A stretch of DNA of 64,000 nt from Chloroflexi bacterium UBA4736 (GTDB taxonomy: Bacteria > Chloroflexota > Dormibacteria > Dormibacterales > Dormibacteraceae), in the NCBI GenBank assembly GCA_002404015.1, contig DHIW01000052.1, positions 1 to 64,000 of the forward strand. The letters run 5' to 3'. This document shows, one piece after another, positions 16,478 through 24,389 of the stretch. A program made the translations under genes and the position numbers. Position 1 is the stretch's first letter, and each line of letters opens with the position of its first letter. The notes under the pieces are model-generated. The model did no database searches, was not told the origin of the DNA, and saw only the letters and a program-made list of their open reading frames with translations.

Positions 16478-17110
16478 GTGGCACCCAGGTCCGCCGTACG
16501 GCGCTGGCTTGTGGCGCTGGCGGCGCTCCTGAGTGGAGGTCTGGTCGCCGGCGCGCTGCTCGTCGTCGACCGCGGCGATCCCGCGACGGCCGACTACGTT
16601 GTGGCCGCCCGTGACATCGCGGCGGGCTCCGTCCTGTCGGCCGACGCGCTCACCCACGAGCGGCTGCGTCTCGGAGGCGGTGCGCGGCTTGCCTTCCGGC
16701 CCGACTCGGAGCCGGCGCTGGCCGGCAGCCGGGCCGCCCACGGGCTCGCCGCGGGCCAGCTCATCCAGCGAGCGGACGTGACGGGCGCCGACACCTCCGC
16801 CGACCGACGGCTGGTCTGGCTGCCGCTCAGGGACCTGCCCCCGCTGGGCCCTGGCGACCGGCTCGACCTCCTGGAGGTGGCCGGGCCACCGGACCGCCTG
16901 ACCGTGGCGCCGTTCGCCTTCGGGGTCGTTGTGCGGTCGGCGGCGGCCGGGGGCGTGGTGGTGGCCGTCAGCTCGCACGATGCGCCGGCGTTCGTGTACG
17001 CGGCGACCGCCACCCACCTGGTCGGGGTGGCGGCGCCCGGCGATGCCGCGCCAGGGCAGGAGGCGCCGGTTTCATCGCTGGACCAGGCCCAGGCGCTGTT
17101 GAGGCACTGA
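16478..17110 (+). CDS. CpaB/RcpC-like SAF-domain protein of Tad system
   Basis: A 210-residue protein with one N-terminal membrane helix (residues about 10-29). A SAF-like domain follows (YVVAARDIAAGSVLSADAL onward), as in Flp-pilus assembly protein CpaB. In didermal Tad systems CpaB works with the secretin; no secretin gene is seen here, so it may act in the periplasm-like space of a single-membrane cell. It starts the operon leading to tadZ, one base before the next start. The start was chosen from the leaderless promoter geometry. Confidence 0.75.
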   Translation: MAPRSAVRRWLVALAALLSGGLVAGALLVVDRGDPATADYVVAARDIAAGSVLSADALTHERLRLGGGARLAFRPDSEPALAGSRAAHGLAAGQLIQRADVTGADTSADRRLVWLPLRDLPPLGPGDRLDLLEVAGPPDRLTVAPFAFGVVVRSAAAGGVVVAVSSHDAPAFVYAATATHLVGVAAPGDAAPGQEAPVSSLDQAQALLRH

Positions 17111-17111
17111 C

Positions 17112-17831
17112 GTGCGGGTGCGGGTCGTGGCCGTCGCCAGCGCCAAGGGCAGCCCCGGCTGCACGTTCGTGGCCGTCAACCTGGCCCGCCGGTTGGCAGA
17201 CGCCGGCCTGGAGACCCTGCTGGTGGACGCGGACGCGGAGGCGAGGGGAGCCGCCTCGATGTTCGGTGCGGGCGCGGCGGCGGCGTCCGGCCTCCTGACG
17301 CGGGCGGCCCGCCTGAGTGGGCTGGACCCGGAGGCGATCGAGCGCAGCTCAGGCCCCGTCGGGCCGCGACTCCGGTTGCTCGAGCTGGAGCCCAGCGGAG
17401 CGGCCGGCGTGGAGGGCCGCGAGCTGGTGAGTGCGGCCCTCGACGGCCGGTCGGCGATCGTCCTCGACCTGGGCCACCTGCATGGACCGCTCCAGCACCA
17501 GCTGGCGGCCGCCGCCGACTGGCTGCTGTGGGTCGTCAGTCCGGACCGGCAGGGCCTGGAGAGGGCAGATGCGGTGCTGGCCGGCCGGCCGCTCGGCGGC
17601 GCCTCGCCAGGGCTGGTCTTGAACCGGATATCCGGGTCGACGCTGCGCGGAGCGGAGGCCGTGCTGGTGGAGCGCCACCGAATGCCGGTGATGGCGCGCC
17701 TGCTGGAACGCAGGGCGGTGGCGACCGGTCCGCGCCAGGCGCATCGAGCGCGCGCCTTTCGCTCCGGCTTCTCCGACCTGGCCCGCACCGTCCACCCTGA
17801 CATCCCCCGGGCGGCCCGGACGTGGCCGTGA
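17112..17831 (+). CDS. tadZ: TadZ/CpaE-like MinD-family ATPase
   Basis: A 239-residue ParA/MinD-like protein that in Tad systems places the secretion machine in the cell. The deviant Walker A reads VASAKGSPGCTFVAVNLA (residues about 8-25): the first lysine is kept, but the lysine before the Ser/Thr is replaced by Cys. Walker A' is VDADAEARG. Related TadZ proteins often have weak or altered ATPase loops. No receiver domain is fused at the N-terminus, unlike many CpaE proteins. It overlaps tadA by 4 bases if tadA starts at GTG 17828. Confidence 0.8.
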   Translation: MRVRVVAVASAKGSPGCTFVAVNLARRLADAGLETLLVDADAEARGAASMFGAGAAAASGLLTRAARLSGLDPEAIERSSGPVGPRLRLLELEPSGAAGVEGRELVSAALDGRSAIVLDLGHLHGPLQHQLAAAADWLLWVVSPDRQGLERADAVLAGRPLGGASPGLVLNRISGSTLRGAEAVLVERHRMPVMARLLERRAVATGPRQAHRARAFRSGFSDLARTVHPDIPRAARTWP

Positions 17832-19111
17832 ACCTTGCGGAGCCCGAACGCCGAATTCGGGCCCGGGTCGAGGAGGAGCTGGCCGCGCGGGTCGCCGGTC
17901 GGGAGACGACCAGGCTGCAGCTGGCCGACCAGGACTGGATCTACCAGCTCGTCGGCCGGCTCGTCACCGAGGAGCACCGGCGCCCAGGCTCTGAGCTGGC
18001 GCCTGGCGATTGCGAGCAGCTCTGGCGGCGCGTCTTCGGGGCTGTCACGCCCCTCGGCCCGCTGGCGGAGCACCTCGCCGACCCCGAGGTGGAAGAGGTC
18101 CGGCTCAATGGGACAGAGGCCTGCTTCCTGCTGAAGGCGGGGCGGCGCCTGAGGGTCGCGCCGCCCTTCGCCGATGAGTCGGCGCTGGTCGAGCTCGTGC
18201 TCTGGTACGCCGACGCGCTGGGGAGCGCCCGCTTCGACCGGTCCAGCCCGACCGTCACCCTCACCCTGCCCGACGGTAGCCGCCTGCACGCCGCCCTTAG
18301 CCCGCCCGCCCGGCCGATGAGCGTCACCATCCGGCGGCATCCCCCCAGCCGTTTCGGGGACCTGGCCGACCTCGCGGCGGTCGGATTCCTGCCGGAGGCC
18401 GCCATCGATTTCCTGTCGGCCGCCGTGCGAGGCCGGCTCAACGTGCTGGTGGCCGGCGGCACCGGGGCCGGAAAGACGACCGTGATGCGCGTTCTCTGCG
18501 GCTTGATCCCCGAGCACGAGCGGGTGGTGACCATCGAGGACCAGGCCGAGCTGCACCTGTGGCAGTCGCTTACGGACTGCATCTCGCTGGAGGGGCGGGC
18601 GGCCAACCCCGAGGGTAAGGGCGCGATCAGCATCGAGATGCTGGTCCACGAGGCGCTGCGCATGTCACCGGACCGGATAGTGATCGGCGAGGTCCGAGGC
18701 GGCGAGGCGCTCGACCTCCTCGACGCGATGAACACAGGACACCCAGGCTCGATCTGCACGATCCACTCGGAGACTCCGCGCGACACCCTGCCGCGCCTTG
18801 CCCGGCTGGCCCTGAGGAACCCGCACGCGCCCCGCCCGGAGGCGATCCTGGCGGAGGTGGTCCGGAGCGTCGACCTCGTGCTCCAGCTGGGCAGTTCGAC
18901 CGAGCAGGGCACGCGACGCCGGTATCTCAGCTCAATCGGATTCGTGGTCGGGCTGGAGGGTGATCGCCCGGTGGTGGAGGAGTTGATGTCCGGGGATCCG
19001 GGCGCCGGCTGGACCCTGCACCTGTCACCCTCGGCCCTGCCCGATCGCATCCGCTCGAAGCTGGCCCGTGTGGCCGCCGTTGACCAGCTGATGAGAGCGG
19101 TCGGTGCTTGA
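17828..19111 (+). CDS. tadA: TadA/CpaF-type secretion ATPase
   Basis: A type II/IV secretion hexameric ATPase of about 427 residues powering pseudopilus assembly. It has an N-terminal helical domain, the CpaF-type sequence EEVRLNGTEACFLL, Walker A GGTGAGKTT (about residues 212-220), and Walker B in DRIVIGEVRGGEALDLL. The His box HPGSICTIHSE is also intact. GTG 17828 overlaps the tadZ stop (GTGA) and is preferred; GTG 17822 is an alternative two codons upstream. It is followed by tadB with an 8-base overlap. Confidence 0.93.
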   Translation: MNLAEPERRIRARVEEELAARVAGRETTRLQLADQDWIYQLVGRLVTEEHRRPGSELAPGDCEQLWRRVFGAVTPLGPLAEHLADPEVEEVRLNGTEACFLLKAGRRLRVAPPFADESALVELVLWYADALGSARFDRSSPTVTLTLPDGSRLHAALSPPARPMSVTIRRHPPSRFGDLADLAAVGFLPEAAIDFLSAAVRGRLNVLVAGGTGAGKTTVMRVLCGLIPEHERVVTIEDQAELHLWQSLTDCISLEGRAANPEGKGAISIEMLVHEALRMSPDRIVIGEVRGGEALDLLDAMNTGHPGSICTIHSETPRDTLPRLARLALRNPHAPRPEAILAEVVRSVDLVLQLGSSTEQGTRRRYLSSIGFVVGLEGDRPVVEELMSGDPGAGWTLHLSPSALPDRIRSKLARVAAVDQLMRAVGA

Positions 19112-20003
19112 GGCGCTTGCCGGCGCAGCCGCGGGGGCCGGGGTCGGCGGGGCCATCCTCATCCTCGGCGGCCCCGACCGGCTGCGCCTTCCAGCAGCGG
19201 TCCCGACCGGCTTGCGGGACAAGCTGCGCAGGGCCTGGGAGGCGGAGGTGGCACTGGTGGCCGGCGTCGAGTTGCCCGGCCTGACGCTTCGCCGCTTTGT
19301 GCTGGTCGAGGCCTGCGCGGCCACGACGGTGGCGCTGCTCAGCCTCGGCCTCACGGGACTGTGGGCGCTGGCGGCGGTGGGCCTCGGCGCTGGCACGGCC
19401 GCCGTCCGCGCAGCCGCCGCGATCCGCCGAGCCGCCCTGCGGCGGGCCAGGCAGGACGCGGTCCTGGAGGCGGTCCGGATGCTGCGCCATCTCCTCGAGA
19501 CAGGCGGGGTGGGTGTCCAGCAGGCGCTCCAGGCGCTCGCAGTACGCGGCCCTGACCGCCTGCGCGCTGATTTCGCGGCGATCGCCGACTCGGCCGCTTC
19601 GGGTCGCCAGCGCGAGGCCTGGATCGGGGCTCGGGCCCGGGTCGCCGAGCCGATGTTCGACCTGCTCGCCGCGGCCATCGAGCTGCAGCGCCCCGGCGGC
19701 GGCGAGCTGACGCCGCTGTTCGCGGGACTGGAGGAGTCGCTGAGCGGAATCCACGAGGTGACGCGCGAGGCCGAGGCGCTGCAGGTCCAGGCGCGGGGCG
19801 CGGCCGCCCTGATCGTCAGCTTGCCGGTCGTTTTCATAGTGGTACTGGCCGGCCTGGGATCGCCTTACCTGCAGGCCTATCGAACGGTCGCGGGCGAGGT
19901 GTTCTTGCTTGGGATGCTGCTGGTGATGGCGGGCAGCTACGCCTGGATCCTGGCCAGGCTCCGGCTGCCGTCCGAGCCGCGACTGCGACTGCCCGATGCC
20001 TGA
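19104..20003 (+). CDS. tadB: TadB-like inner-membrane platform protein
   Basis: A 299-residue protein with an N-terminal glycine-rich membrane segment, another around VEACAATTVALLSLGLTGL, and two at the C-terminus (ALIVSLPVVFIVVLAGLG; VFLLGMLLVMAGSYAWIL). Between them is a GspF-type cytoplasmic helical bundle (LLETGGVGVQQALQAL). TadB and TadC form the membrane platform above the TadA ATPase. GTG 19104 overlaps the tadA end and its own end overlaps tadC. Confidence 0.85.
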   Translation: MLEALAGAAAGAGVGGAILILGGPDRLRLPAAVPTGLRDKLRRAWEAEVALVAGVELPGLTLRRFVLVEACAATTVALLSLGLTGLWALAAVGLGAGTAAVRAAAAIRRAALRRARQDAVLEAVRMLRHLLETGGVGVQQALQALAVRGPDRLRADFAAIADSAASGRQREAWIGARARVAEPMFDLLAAAIELQRPGGGELTPLFAGLEESLSGIHEVTREAEALQVQARGAAALIVSLPVVFIVVLAGLGSPYLQAYRTVAGEVFLLGMLLVMAGSYAWILARLRLPSEPRLRLPDA

Positions 20004-20862
20004 CCGCGTGATCGTTATGGCGGCACTCGCGGCCGGGCTGGCGGCGGCACTCGCTGTGTGGACGCTCGGTGACCGGCCGGAACCTATGGAGGCCGCGGCC
20101 TGGCTCGCGCGCCGGCGAGGCGCCGAAGACCGCTCACTGACCCGGGGCCGCGAGTTGAGCGGCGCCCTCTCCCGTGCCCGCTGGCGCCCACCGCTGGCGG
20201 GCCTCCTGTTCAAAGCGGGCTGGTCGGAGAGTCCGGAGCGGATGGCCGCGGCGACCGCCGCCGCCAGCTGCGCCCTGGCCCTGGCCGGGACGGTGTCGGG
20301 GATGTGGCTGCACGCCCCGGGCGTCGCGGGCGGTCTTGGGCTGGCCGGCCTGGCGGCCGGGCCTGCCATCGCCTACGGTGCCCTGCTGGGGTCGATCAGG
20401 CGGCGGCGGCGCCTGCTCCTGGGCGAGCTGGCGCCCACCCTCGAGCTGGTGGGCCTCGAGATGAGCTCAGGCGCCAGCGCATTCGGCGCGCTTTCCGCCA
20501 TCTCAACGCGAACCACCGGGGCCCTGGCGGGCGAGCTGAGGCAGATCCTGGTGGCGTCCCAGCTGGCGGGGTCGGCCACGGTTGACGCGCGCATCGACGA
20601 GCTCGGGATCCGCCTCGGACTGCCCGCGCTTCGCAGCCTGGCGGCGCTTCTGGGCACGACGCGGGCGTACGGATCGGGCGCGCTGGAGGGCGTTCGAGCC
20701 CTGGCGGCGGACCTCAGAAGGGCGCAGCGCCGGGAGCTGATCGCAATCAGCCGCCGGGCGCTCAACCGAGTCCTCATCCCCTCGGCGGTGGGCGTCCTGC
20801 TGCCGTTTCTGGCCATCCTCCTGTTTCCAGCCGTCACCGCGCTGATGGCCAGCTTCCGATGA
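19996..20862 (+). CDS. tadC: TadC-like inner-membrane platform protein
   Basis: A 288-residue type II secretion F-domain protein. It has an N-terminal helix, a central pair of hydrophobic helices (residues about 75-125), a cytoplasmic F domain (ELAPTLELVGLEMSSGAS, typical of TadC) and a C-terminal helix (VGVLLPFLAILLFPAVTALM). It is the partner of TadB. ATGA-type overlap with the next gene supports a single operon. Confidence 0.85.
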   Translation: MPDRVIVMAALAAGLAAALAVWTLGDRPEPMEAAAWLARRRGAEDRSLTRGRELSGALSRARWRPPLAGLLFKAGWSESPERMAAATAAASCALALAGTVSGMWLHAPGVAGGLGLAGLAAGPAIAYGALLGSIRRRRRLLLGELAPTLELVGLEMSSGASAFGALSAISTRTTGALAGELRQILVASQLAGSATVDARIDELGIRLGLPALRSLAALLGTTRAYGSGALEGVRALAADLRRAQRRELIAISRRALNRVLIPSAVGVLLPFLAILLFPAVTALMASFR

Positions 20863-21269
20863 CCGCCCAGCGAGGGGCGGCCATGTTGGAGTTCGCGCTG
20901 GTCTGGCCGGTGCTCCTGCTGCTCGTCACGGGGGGCATCCAGCTGGCGGTGTGGAGCTCGGAGGTTTTCGCGGCCCAGGCCGCCGCCGCGGCCGGCGCCA
21001 GGGCCGGGTCGGCCGCGGGCGCCGGCGCCGCCGCGTCCGAAACGGTCGCGCTGGCGTCCCTGCGCCCGAGCCTGGTCGGGACGACCGCCTCCAGCTGGTG
21101 TCCGGGAGCAGGTTCACCGCCGCCGGTCTGGGTTTGCGCCCAGACGGCACCTGGCGCGGTTCGCGTCCGCGTCGGCGGCGCCGTCCCTGCGCTGGTGCCG
21201 CTGCTACCTCGAGCCGGTGGCATGCCGCTCCGGGCGGATGTCACCGTGGCAACCGAGGCCTTCAGGTGA
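20859..21269 (+). CDS. TadE-like pseudopilin 1
   Basis: A 136-residue protein beginning with the TadE-type signature: short polar start, RGAAMLEFALVWPVLLLLVTGGIQ with Glu at the +5-like position, then an Ala/Gly-rich helix and a short exposed domain with two cysteines (CPGAG and VCAQ), which may form a disulfide. TadE/F proteins are minor pseudopilins processed by a dedicated peptidase; no peptidase gene is in the window. Four-base overlaps on both sides. Confidence 0.78.
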   Translation: MTAQRGAAMLEFALVWPVLLLLVTGGIQLAVWSSEVFAAQAAAAAGARAGSAAGAGAAASETVALASLRPSLVGTTASSWCPGAGSPPPVWVCAQTAPGAVRVRVGGAVPALVPLLPRAGGMPLRADVTVATEAFR

Positions 21270-21658
21270 GGGGTCAGGCCCTGGTCGAGTTCGCGCTCTG
21301 CGCGCCAGTCCTCGCCGCCCTCGCGCTGGGCGCGGTCCTCGTGGTTCGGGTGGCGGACGGCCGCGCCGGCCTCGATGAGGCCACGGCCACGGCGGCAGCC
21401 GTGGCTGCCCGCGCGCCCGACGCCCGCAGCGCCGAGACGACAGCCAGATCGAGCTTCAGCTCGATCGCGGCCGGCTACCCATTGGAAACCCCGACCGTCG
21501 CGCTCGACCTGCAAGGGTTCGCGAGAGGCGCCACGGTCAGTGCGACGGGGACCGCTGATGTCAGCTTGGACCTGGCGCCGCTTCCCGGCCTCCCGCGCAC
21601 AGTCCGGCTTGGCTCGGTGGCGCGCTCACGGGTCCAGCCGTGGCGAACGCGGCCTTGA
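21266..21658 (+). CDS. TadE/G-like pseudopilin 2
   Basis: A 130-residue protein from GTG 21266 (GTGA overlap). The N-terminus is RGQALVEFALCAPVLAALALGAVL, the same signature as the previous gene. An Ala-rich helix and a beta-rich C-terminal part follow (TVALDLQGFARGATVSATGTA). Likely a second minor pseudopilin on the cell surface. It overlaps the next gene by 19 bases. Confidence 0.75.
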   Translation: MRGQALVEFALCAPVLAALALGAVLVVRVADGRAGLDEATATAAAVAARAPDARSAETTARSSFSSIAAGYPLETPTVALDLQGFARGATVSATGTADVSLDLAPLPGLPRTVRLGSVARSRVQPWRTRP

Positions 21659-22104
21659 AGTCGCGCAGCGGCCAGGTGCTCGTGGCGGTGGCTCTGCTGG
21701 TCCCGCTGGCGCTGCTGCCCATCGCGGCCTACGCGATCGAAGCGGCCCGCCTCGCCGCCACCGAGGCCAGGCTGCAGGAGGCGGCGACGCGGGCCGTCGA
21801 GGCGGGGGCTGCCCAGCTCGACGCGGACCGGCTGCGCTCGGGCTCCGGCTTTGCTCTCGATCCCGCCGCCGCCCGGCGCGTCGCGCTGGCCGAGATGGCC
21901 GTGGCCGAGCCGGCGGCGGAGATCGACTCGGCGGCCGTGAGCGGGAACGAGCTGAACCTGGCCGTCCGCGAGTCGGTCCGCCTCGACCTGGGAGGATTCC
22001 TCTCGGTCGGGGTCGTCAACGTCCGCGCCCGCGTAAGCGCGCGGCTGACGCCCGGCTACGACAGCCCGAGCAGTCGCTCCGCATCGTCCACCGGCAGCGT
22101 CTGA
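21640..22104 (+). CDS. TadG-like pseudopilin 3 with unusual C-terminal tail
   Basis: A 154-residue protein from GTG 21640. It starts with SGQVLVAVALLVPLALLPIAAYAIE, a TadG-like membrane helix lacking the usual Glu, followed by a helix of Glu/Ala repeats (ATEARLQEAATRAVEAGAAQ). It is short for TadG, which often carries a von Willebrand domain. The last 20 or so residues (from LTPGYDSP onward) are encoded antisense to a remnant of an amidohydrolase gene end, so the native C-terminus may have been lost by recombination. It is the last gene of the Tad operon. Confidence 0.7.
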   Translation: MANAALKSRSGQVLVAVALLVPLALLPIAAYAIEAARLAATEARLQEAATRAVEAGAAQLDADRLRSGSGFALDPAAARRVALAEMAVAEPAAEIDSAAVSGNELNLAVRESVRLDLGGFLSVGVVNVRARVSARLTPGYDSPSSRSASSTGSV

Positions 22105-22111
22105 GTGACCG
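22043..22111. repeat. 69-bp repeat copy A (amidohydrolase 3' end remnant)
   Basis: Aligning by eye, these 69 bases match 22891-22959 without gaps at all but 12 positions. Read on the minus strand the copy encodes SVTQTLPVDDAERLLGLS-stop. The intact amidohydrolase gene ends AVTQKLLLDNGKRLLGLS-stop. A TAG lies just upstream of the remnant, so only about 20 codons survive. Confidence 0.75.
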
Positions 22112-22198
22112 AGTCAGAGGCCTACCGTTCTTCGCGAGCACGATATGGCGCCCAGGCGCCTGGCGCGGGAACGGCCACCGTGGCAGCCTGCCTGCGTC

Positions 22199-22879
22199 GT
22201 GAGTGATCGGGCTTTTGACCGGCTGGGCGCTGCGGTCGGTGTGATCGGCGTGGTGATCCTCCTGGCCGCCCTTACTGTCGGTGGCCTGGGCTCGTCGTCC
22301 ACCTCAGGCAGGCCGGCGCCCGGCGCAACCACCCAGCAGATCGTCGCGTTCATGTCGCGGTCGGCTCCAGCGACCAGCTCGATCGGGTTCGCGCTCGTGC
22401 TCACAGGTTTCTTCGTCCTGCTCGTCTTCGCGGTCCGGCTCTGGGCGACTTTGAGGAATGCCGAGGGCGGCGCCGCCTGGCTTTCGACCGCCGGCCTCGC
22501 CGGAGCCGTGGTCTACGAGGTCGCTGACGTCAGCCGCTTCGTGCTCAGCGAGGGCCGAAACCTGGCTGCCGGCCACCACCTGGAACCGGCCGAAGGGGTC
22601 GCGTTCTTCGATCTCTCGAACGCGCTCACACCATTTGCCTGGACCGGCATCGCGATGTTCACGATCCCCATGTCAATAGTCGCGGTCCGGACGGGGGCGC
22701 TGCCCGCCTGGTTGGGTTGGGCCGGCCTGGTGATCGGGCTGGCCAATCTCGTCTGGGGATGGCTGCCGCCAGGCGGGACCTCCACGCCCGCCGAGGACGC
22801 CTTCATCTTGTGGGTGGTCATAACCAGTGTCGTACTGATCCGGCGGCCGCTGGTTCAGGGCGCCAAGGTGAGTACCTAG
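22199..22879 (+). CDS. Multi-pass membrane protein, unknown function
   Basis: A 226-residue protein with about six hydrophobic segments (for example VGVIGVVILLAALTVGGL, FALVLTGFFVLLVFAVRL, LGWAGLVIGLANLVWGWL). I prefer GTG 22199; the open frame extends upstream to 22145 but adds a basic, unlikely N-terminus. No catalytic motif is seen. The pattern resembles small DUF-type integral membrane proteins common in actinobacteria and Chloroflexota, but I do not name one. The gene lies between two imperfect direct repeats, which suggests it arrived by a duplication or insertion. Confidence 0.7.
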   Translation: MSDRAFDRLGAAVGVIGVVILLAALTVGGLGSSSTSGRPAPGATTQQIVAFMSRSAPATSSIGFALVLTGFFVLLVFAVRLWATLRNAEGGAAWLSTAGLAGAVVYEVADVSRFVLSEGRNLAAGHHLEPAEGVAFFDLSNALTPFAWTGIAMFTIPMSIVAVRTGALPAWLGWAGLVIGLANLVWGWLPPGGTSTPAEDAFILWVVITSVVLIRRPLVQGAKVST

Positions 22880-22890
22880 GACACCGGCCC

Positions 22891-22959
22891 GGCCGACGCC
22901 CGGTTACGACAGCCCGAGCAGCCGCTTCCCGTTGTCCAGCAGGAGCTTTTGAGTGACCG
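22891..22959. repeat. 69-bp repeat copy B (end of intact amidohydrolase)
   Basis: Second copy of the repeat at 22043-22111. It covers the last 18 codons of the amidohydrolase on the minus strand plus about 13 bases after its stop. Confidence 0.75.
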
Positions 22960-23746
22960 CGGCTGAGAGCTCCAGCGAGGCCAGCTCGTCCAGGCAGCGC
23001 TCGGGGTGGATGAAGGGGTAGTCGGAGCCGAACAGGAACTGGTCCTGCAGCCGGCCCTTCAGGTCCCGCACCACGGTCGCAGGGATGTAGCGGGGCGCCC
23101 AGCCCGAGATGTCGATGTGGACGTTGGTCTTGTGCAGGGCGATGGTCAGCAGCTCGTCGTGCCAGGGGTATCCGAAATGGGCGGCGATGATCTCGAACCG
23201 GGGGAACTCGGCCGCCACCGTGTCCAGCCGGATCGGCCGGCAGTAGTCGAGCCGGATGCCCTGCCCCCCCGGCGTCCCCGCCCCGATCCCGGAGGTGCCG
23301 GTGTGGAAGAGGCCTATCAGGCCCAGCTCCTCGCACCTGGCGAAGACCGGCCAGTAGCGCTCGTCGTCGGGTGCGAAGCGCTGGATCGAAGGGTGGAACT
23401 TGACCCCCTTCAGGCCCAGCGCCTTGATCTCGTCCAGGCCGCGGACGGCCTCCTCGCCCTTCAGCGGGTCCACCGAGCCGAAGCCCAGGAAGATGTCGGG
23501 AAAGGCCTTCACGGCGTCGGCCACGTACTGGTTGGACAGCCGCGGCCGGTGGGTCGCGGTCTCGGCGTCCCAGGCCAGCAGGAGGGCCATGATGTCGAGC
23601 CCGCGATACTCCTCGGCCACCTGCTCCAGCGTCTTCCGCGAGACAGGGGAGCGGAAATATTTCTCAGCGACCTCGGTGTAGCCCTCCATGGTCACGTCGA
23701 GCCACTCGGAGGTCGGCAGGTGGACGTGGAAGTCAATGGCGCGCAT
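22904..23746 (-). CDS. Amidohydrolase (amidohydro-rel / ACMSD-like TIM barrel)
   Basis: A 280-residue metal-dependent hydrolase or decarboxylase. It has the N-terminal metal motif FHVHLP (residues 6-11), KGVKFHPSIQRF, the metal His in AAHFGYPWHDE, and the terminal Asp in LFGSDYPF. This layout is that of the amidohydrolase-related family that includes ACMSD-type decarboxylases and 2-pyrone-4,6-dicarboxylate lactonase. The substrate is unknown. Its 3' end is duplicated at 22043-22111. Confidence 0.85.
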   Translation of the reverse strand: MRAIDFHVHLPTSEWLDVTMEGYTEVAEKYFRSPVSRKTLEQVAEEYRGLDIMALLLAWDAETATHRPRLSNQYVADAVKAFPDIFLGFGSVDPLKGEEAVRGLDEIKALGLKGVKFHPSIQRFAPDDERYWPVFARCEELGLIGLFHTGTSGIGAGTPGGQGIRLDYCRPIRLDTVAAEFPRFEIIAAHFGYPWHDELLTIALHKTNVHIDISGWAPRYIPATVVRDLKGRLQDQFLFGSDYPFIHPERCLDELASLELSAAVTQKLLLDNGKRLLGLS

Positions 23747-23763
23747 CGCAGCCGATCATATGG

Positions 23764-24342
23764 GTGGTGGAGGCGACGCTGCTGGTGCTGGCGGGCGGCG
23801 AGAGCCGCCGCATGGGCCGGCCCAAGGCGTTGCTGCCGGTAGGCTCGACCACCCTTGTCGAGTACCTGGTCGAGCGCCTGGCGCCGTCCTTCGATGAGGT
23901 CCTGGTCTCGGCCCGGGAGGCGGATCAGCTGCCGGCCGGCCTGCGCGACCGACTGGTCCGCGACCTCCACCTGGGCCAGGGCCCGCTGGCCGGGATCGAG
24001 GCCGGGCTGGCGGCCGCGCGTCACGATGTCCTCTTCGCGCTCGCCTGCGACATCCCCAACCTGAGCCCCGAGCTCGCCGGGCGGCTGGTGGCCGAGTCGG
24101 CCGGCCACGACGCCGCGGTGCCGCGCGTCGGCGGCCGGCCCCAGCCGGCGGCGGCAGCCTACCGGCGCTCGGCCGCGGCGGCCGTGGCGGGCTCGCTGGG
24201 GGCTGGCCGGCTGCGGGTCACCGACACCCTGGAAGAGCTGGACGTGCGCTGGGTAGACGACCTCGACCCTGAACAGCTCTGGAACATGAACACCCCCGCC
24301 GACTATCAGGTGTTCCTCGACGCAATGCGTAAAAGCCGATAA
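23764..24342 (+). CDS. mobA: Molybdenum cofactor guanylyltransferase-like protein
   Basis: A 192-residue nucleotidyltransferase. The signature LAGGESRRMGRPKALLPVG is at residues about 9-27 and the metal Asp in ALACDIPNL at about residue 98. The C-terminal NMNTPADY motif is typical of MobA. It attaches GMP to molybdopterin; the CTP-using MocA is a close alternative, which would suit xanthine dehydrogenase-type enzymes. Its presence fits the xanthine dehydrogenase genes 12 kb upstream. GTG 23764 is 17 bases from the divergent amidohydrolase. Confidence 0.85.
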   Translation: MVEATLLVLAGGESRRMGRPKALLPVGSTTLVEYLVERLAPSFDEVLVSAREADQLPAGLRDRLVRDLHLGQGPLAGIEAGLAAARHDVLFALACDIPNLSPELAGRLVAESAGHDAAVPRVGGRPQPAAAAYRRSAAAAVAGSLGAGRLRVTDTLEELDVRWVDDLDPEQLWNMNTPADYQVFLDAMRKSR

Positions 24343-24389
24343 TTGATACGAACTCAGACCCTCGGCAGAGAACCGCCAGGAGGCCGTAT

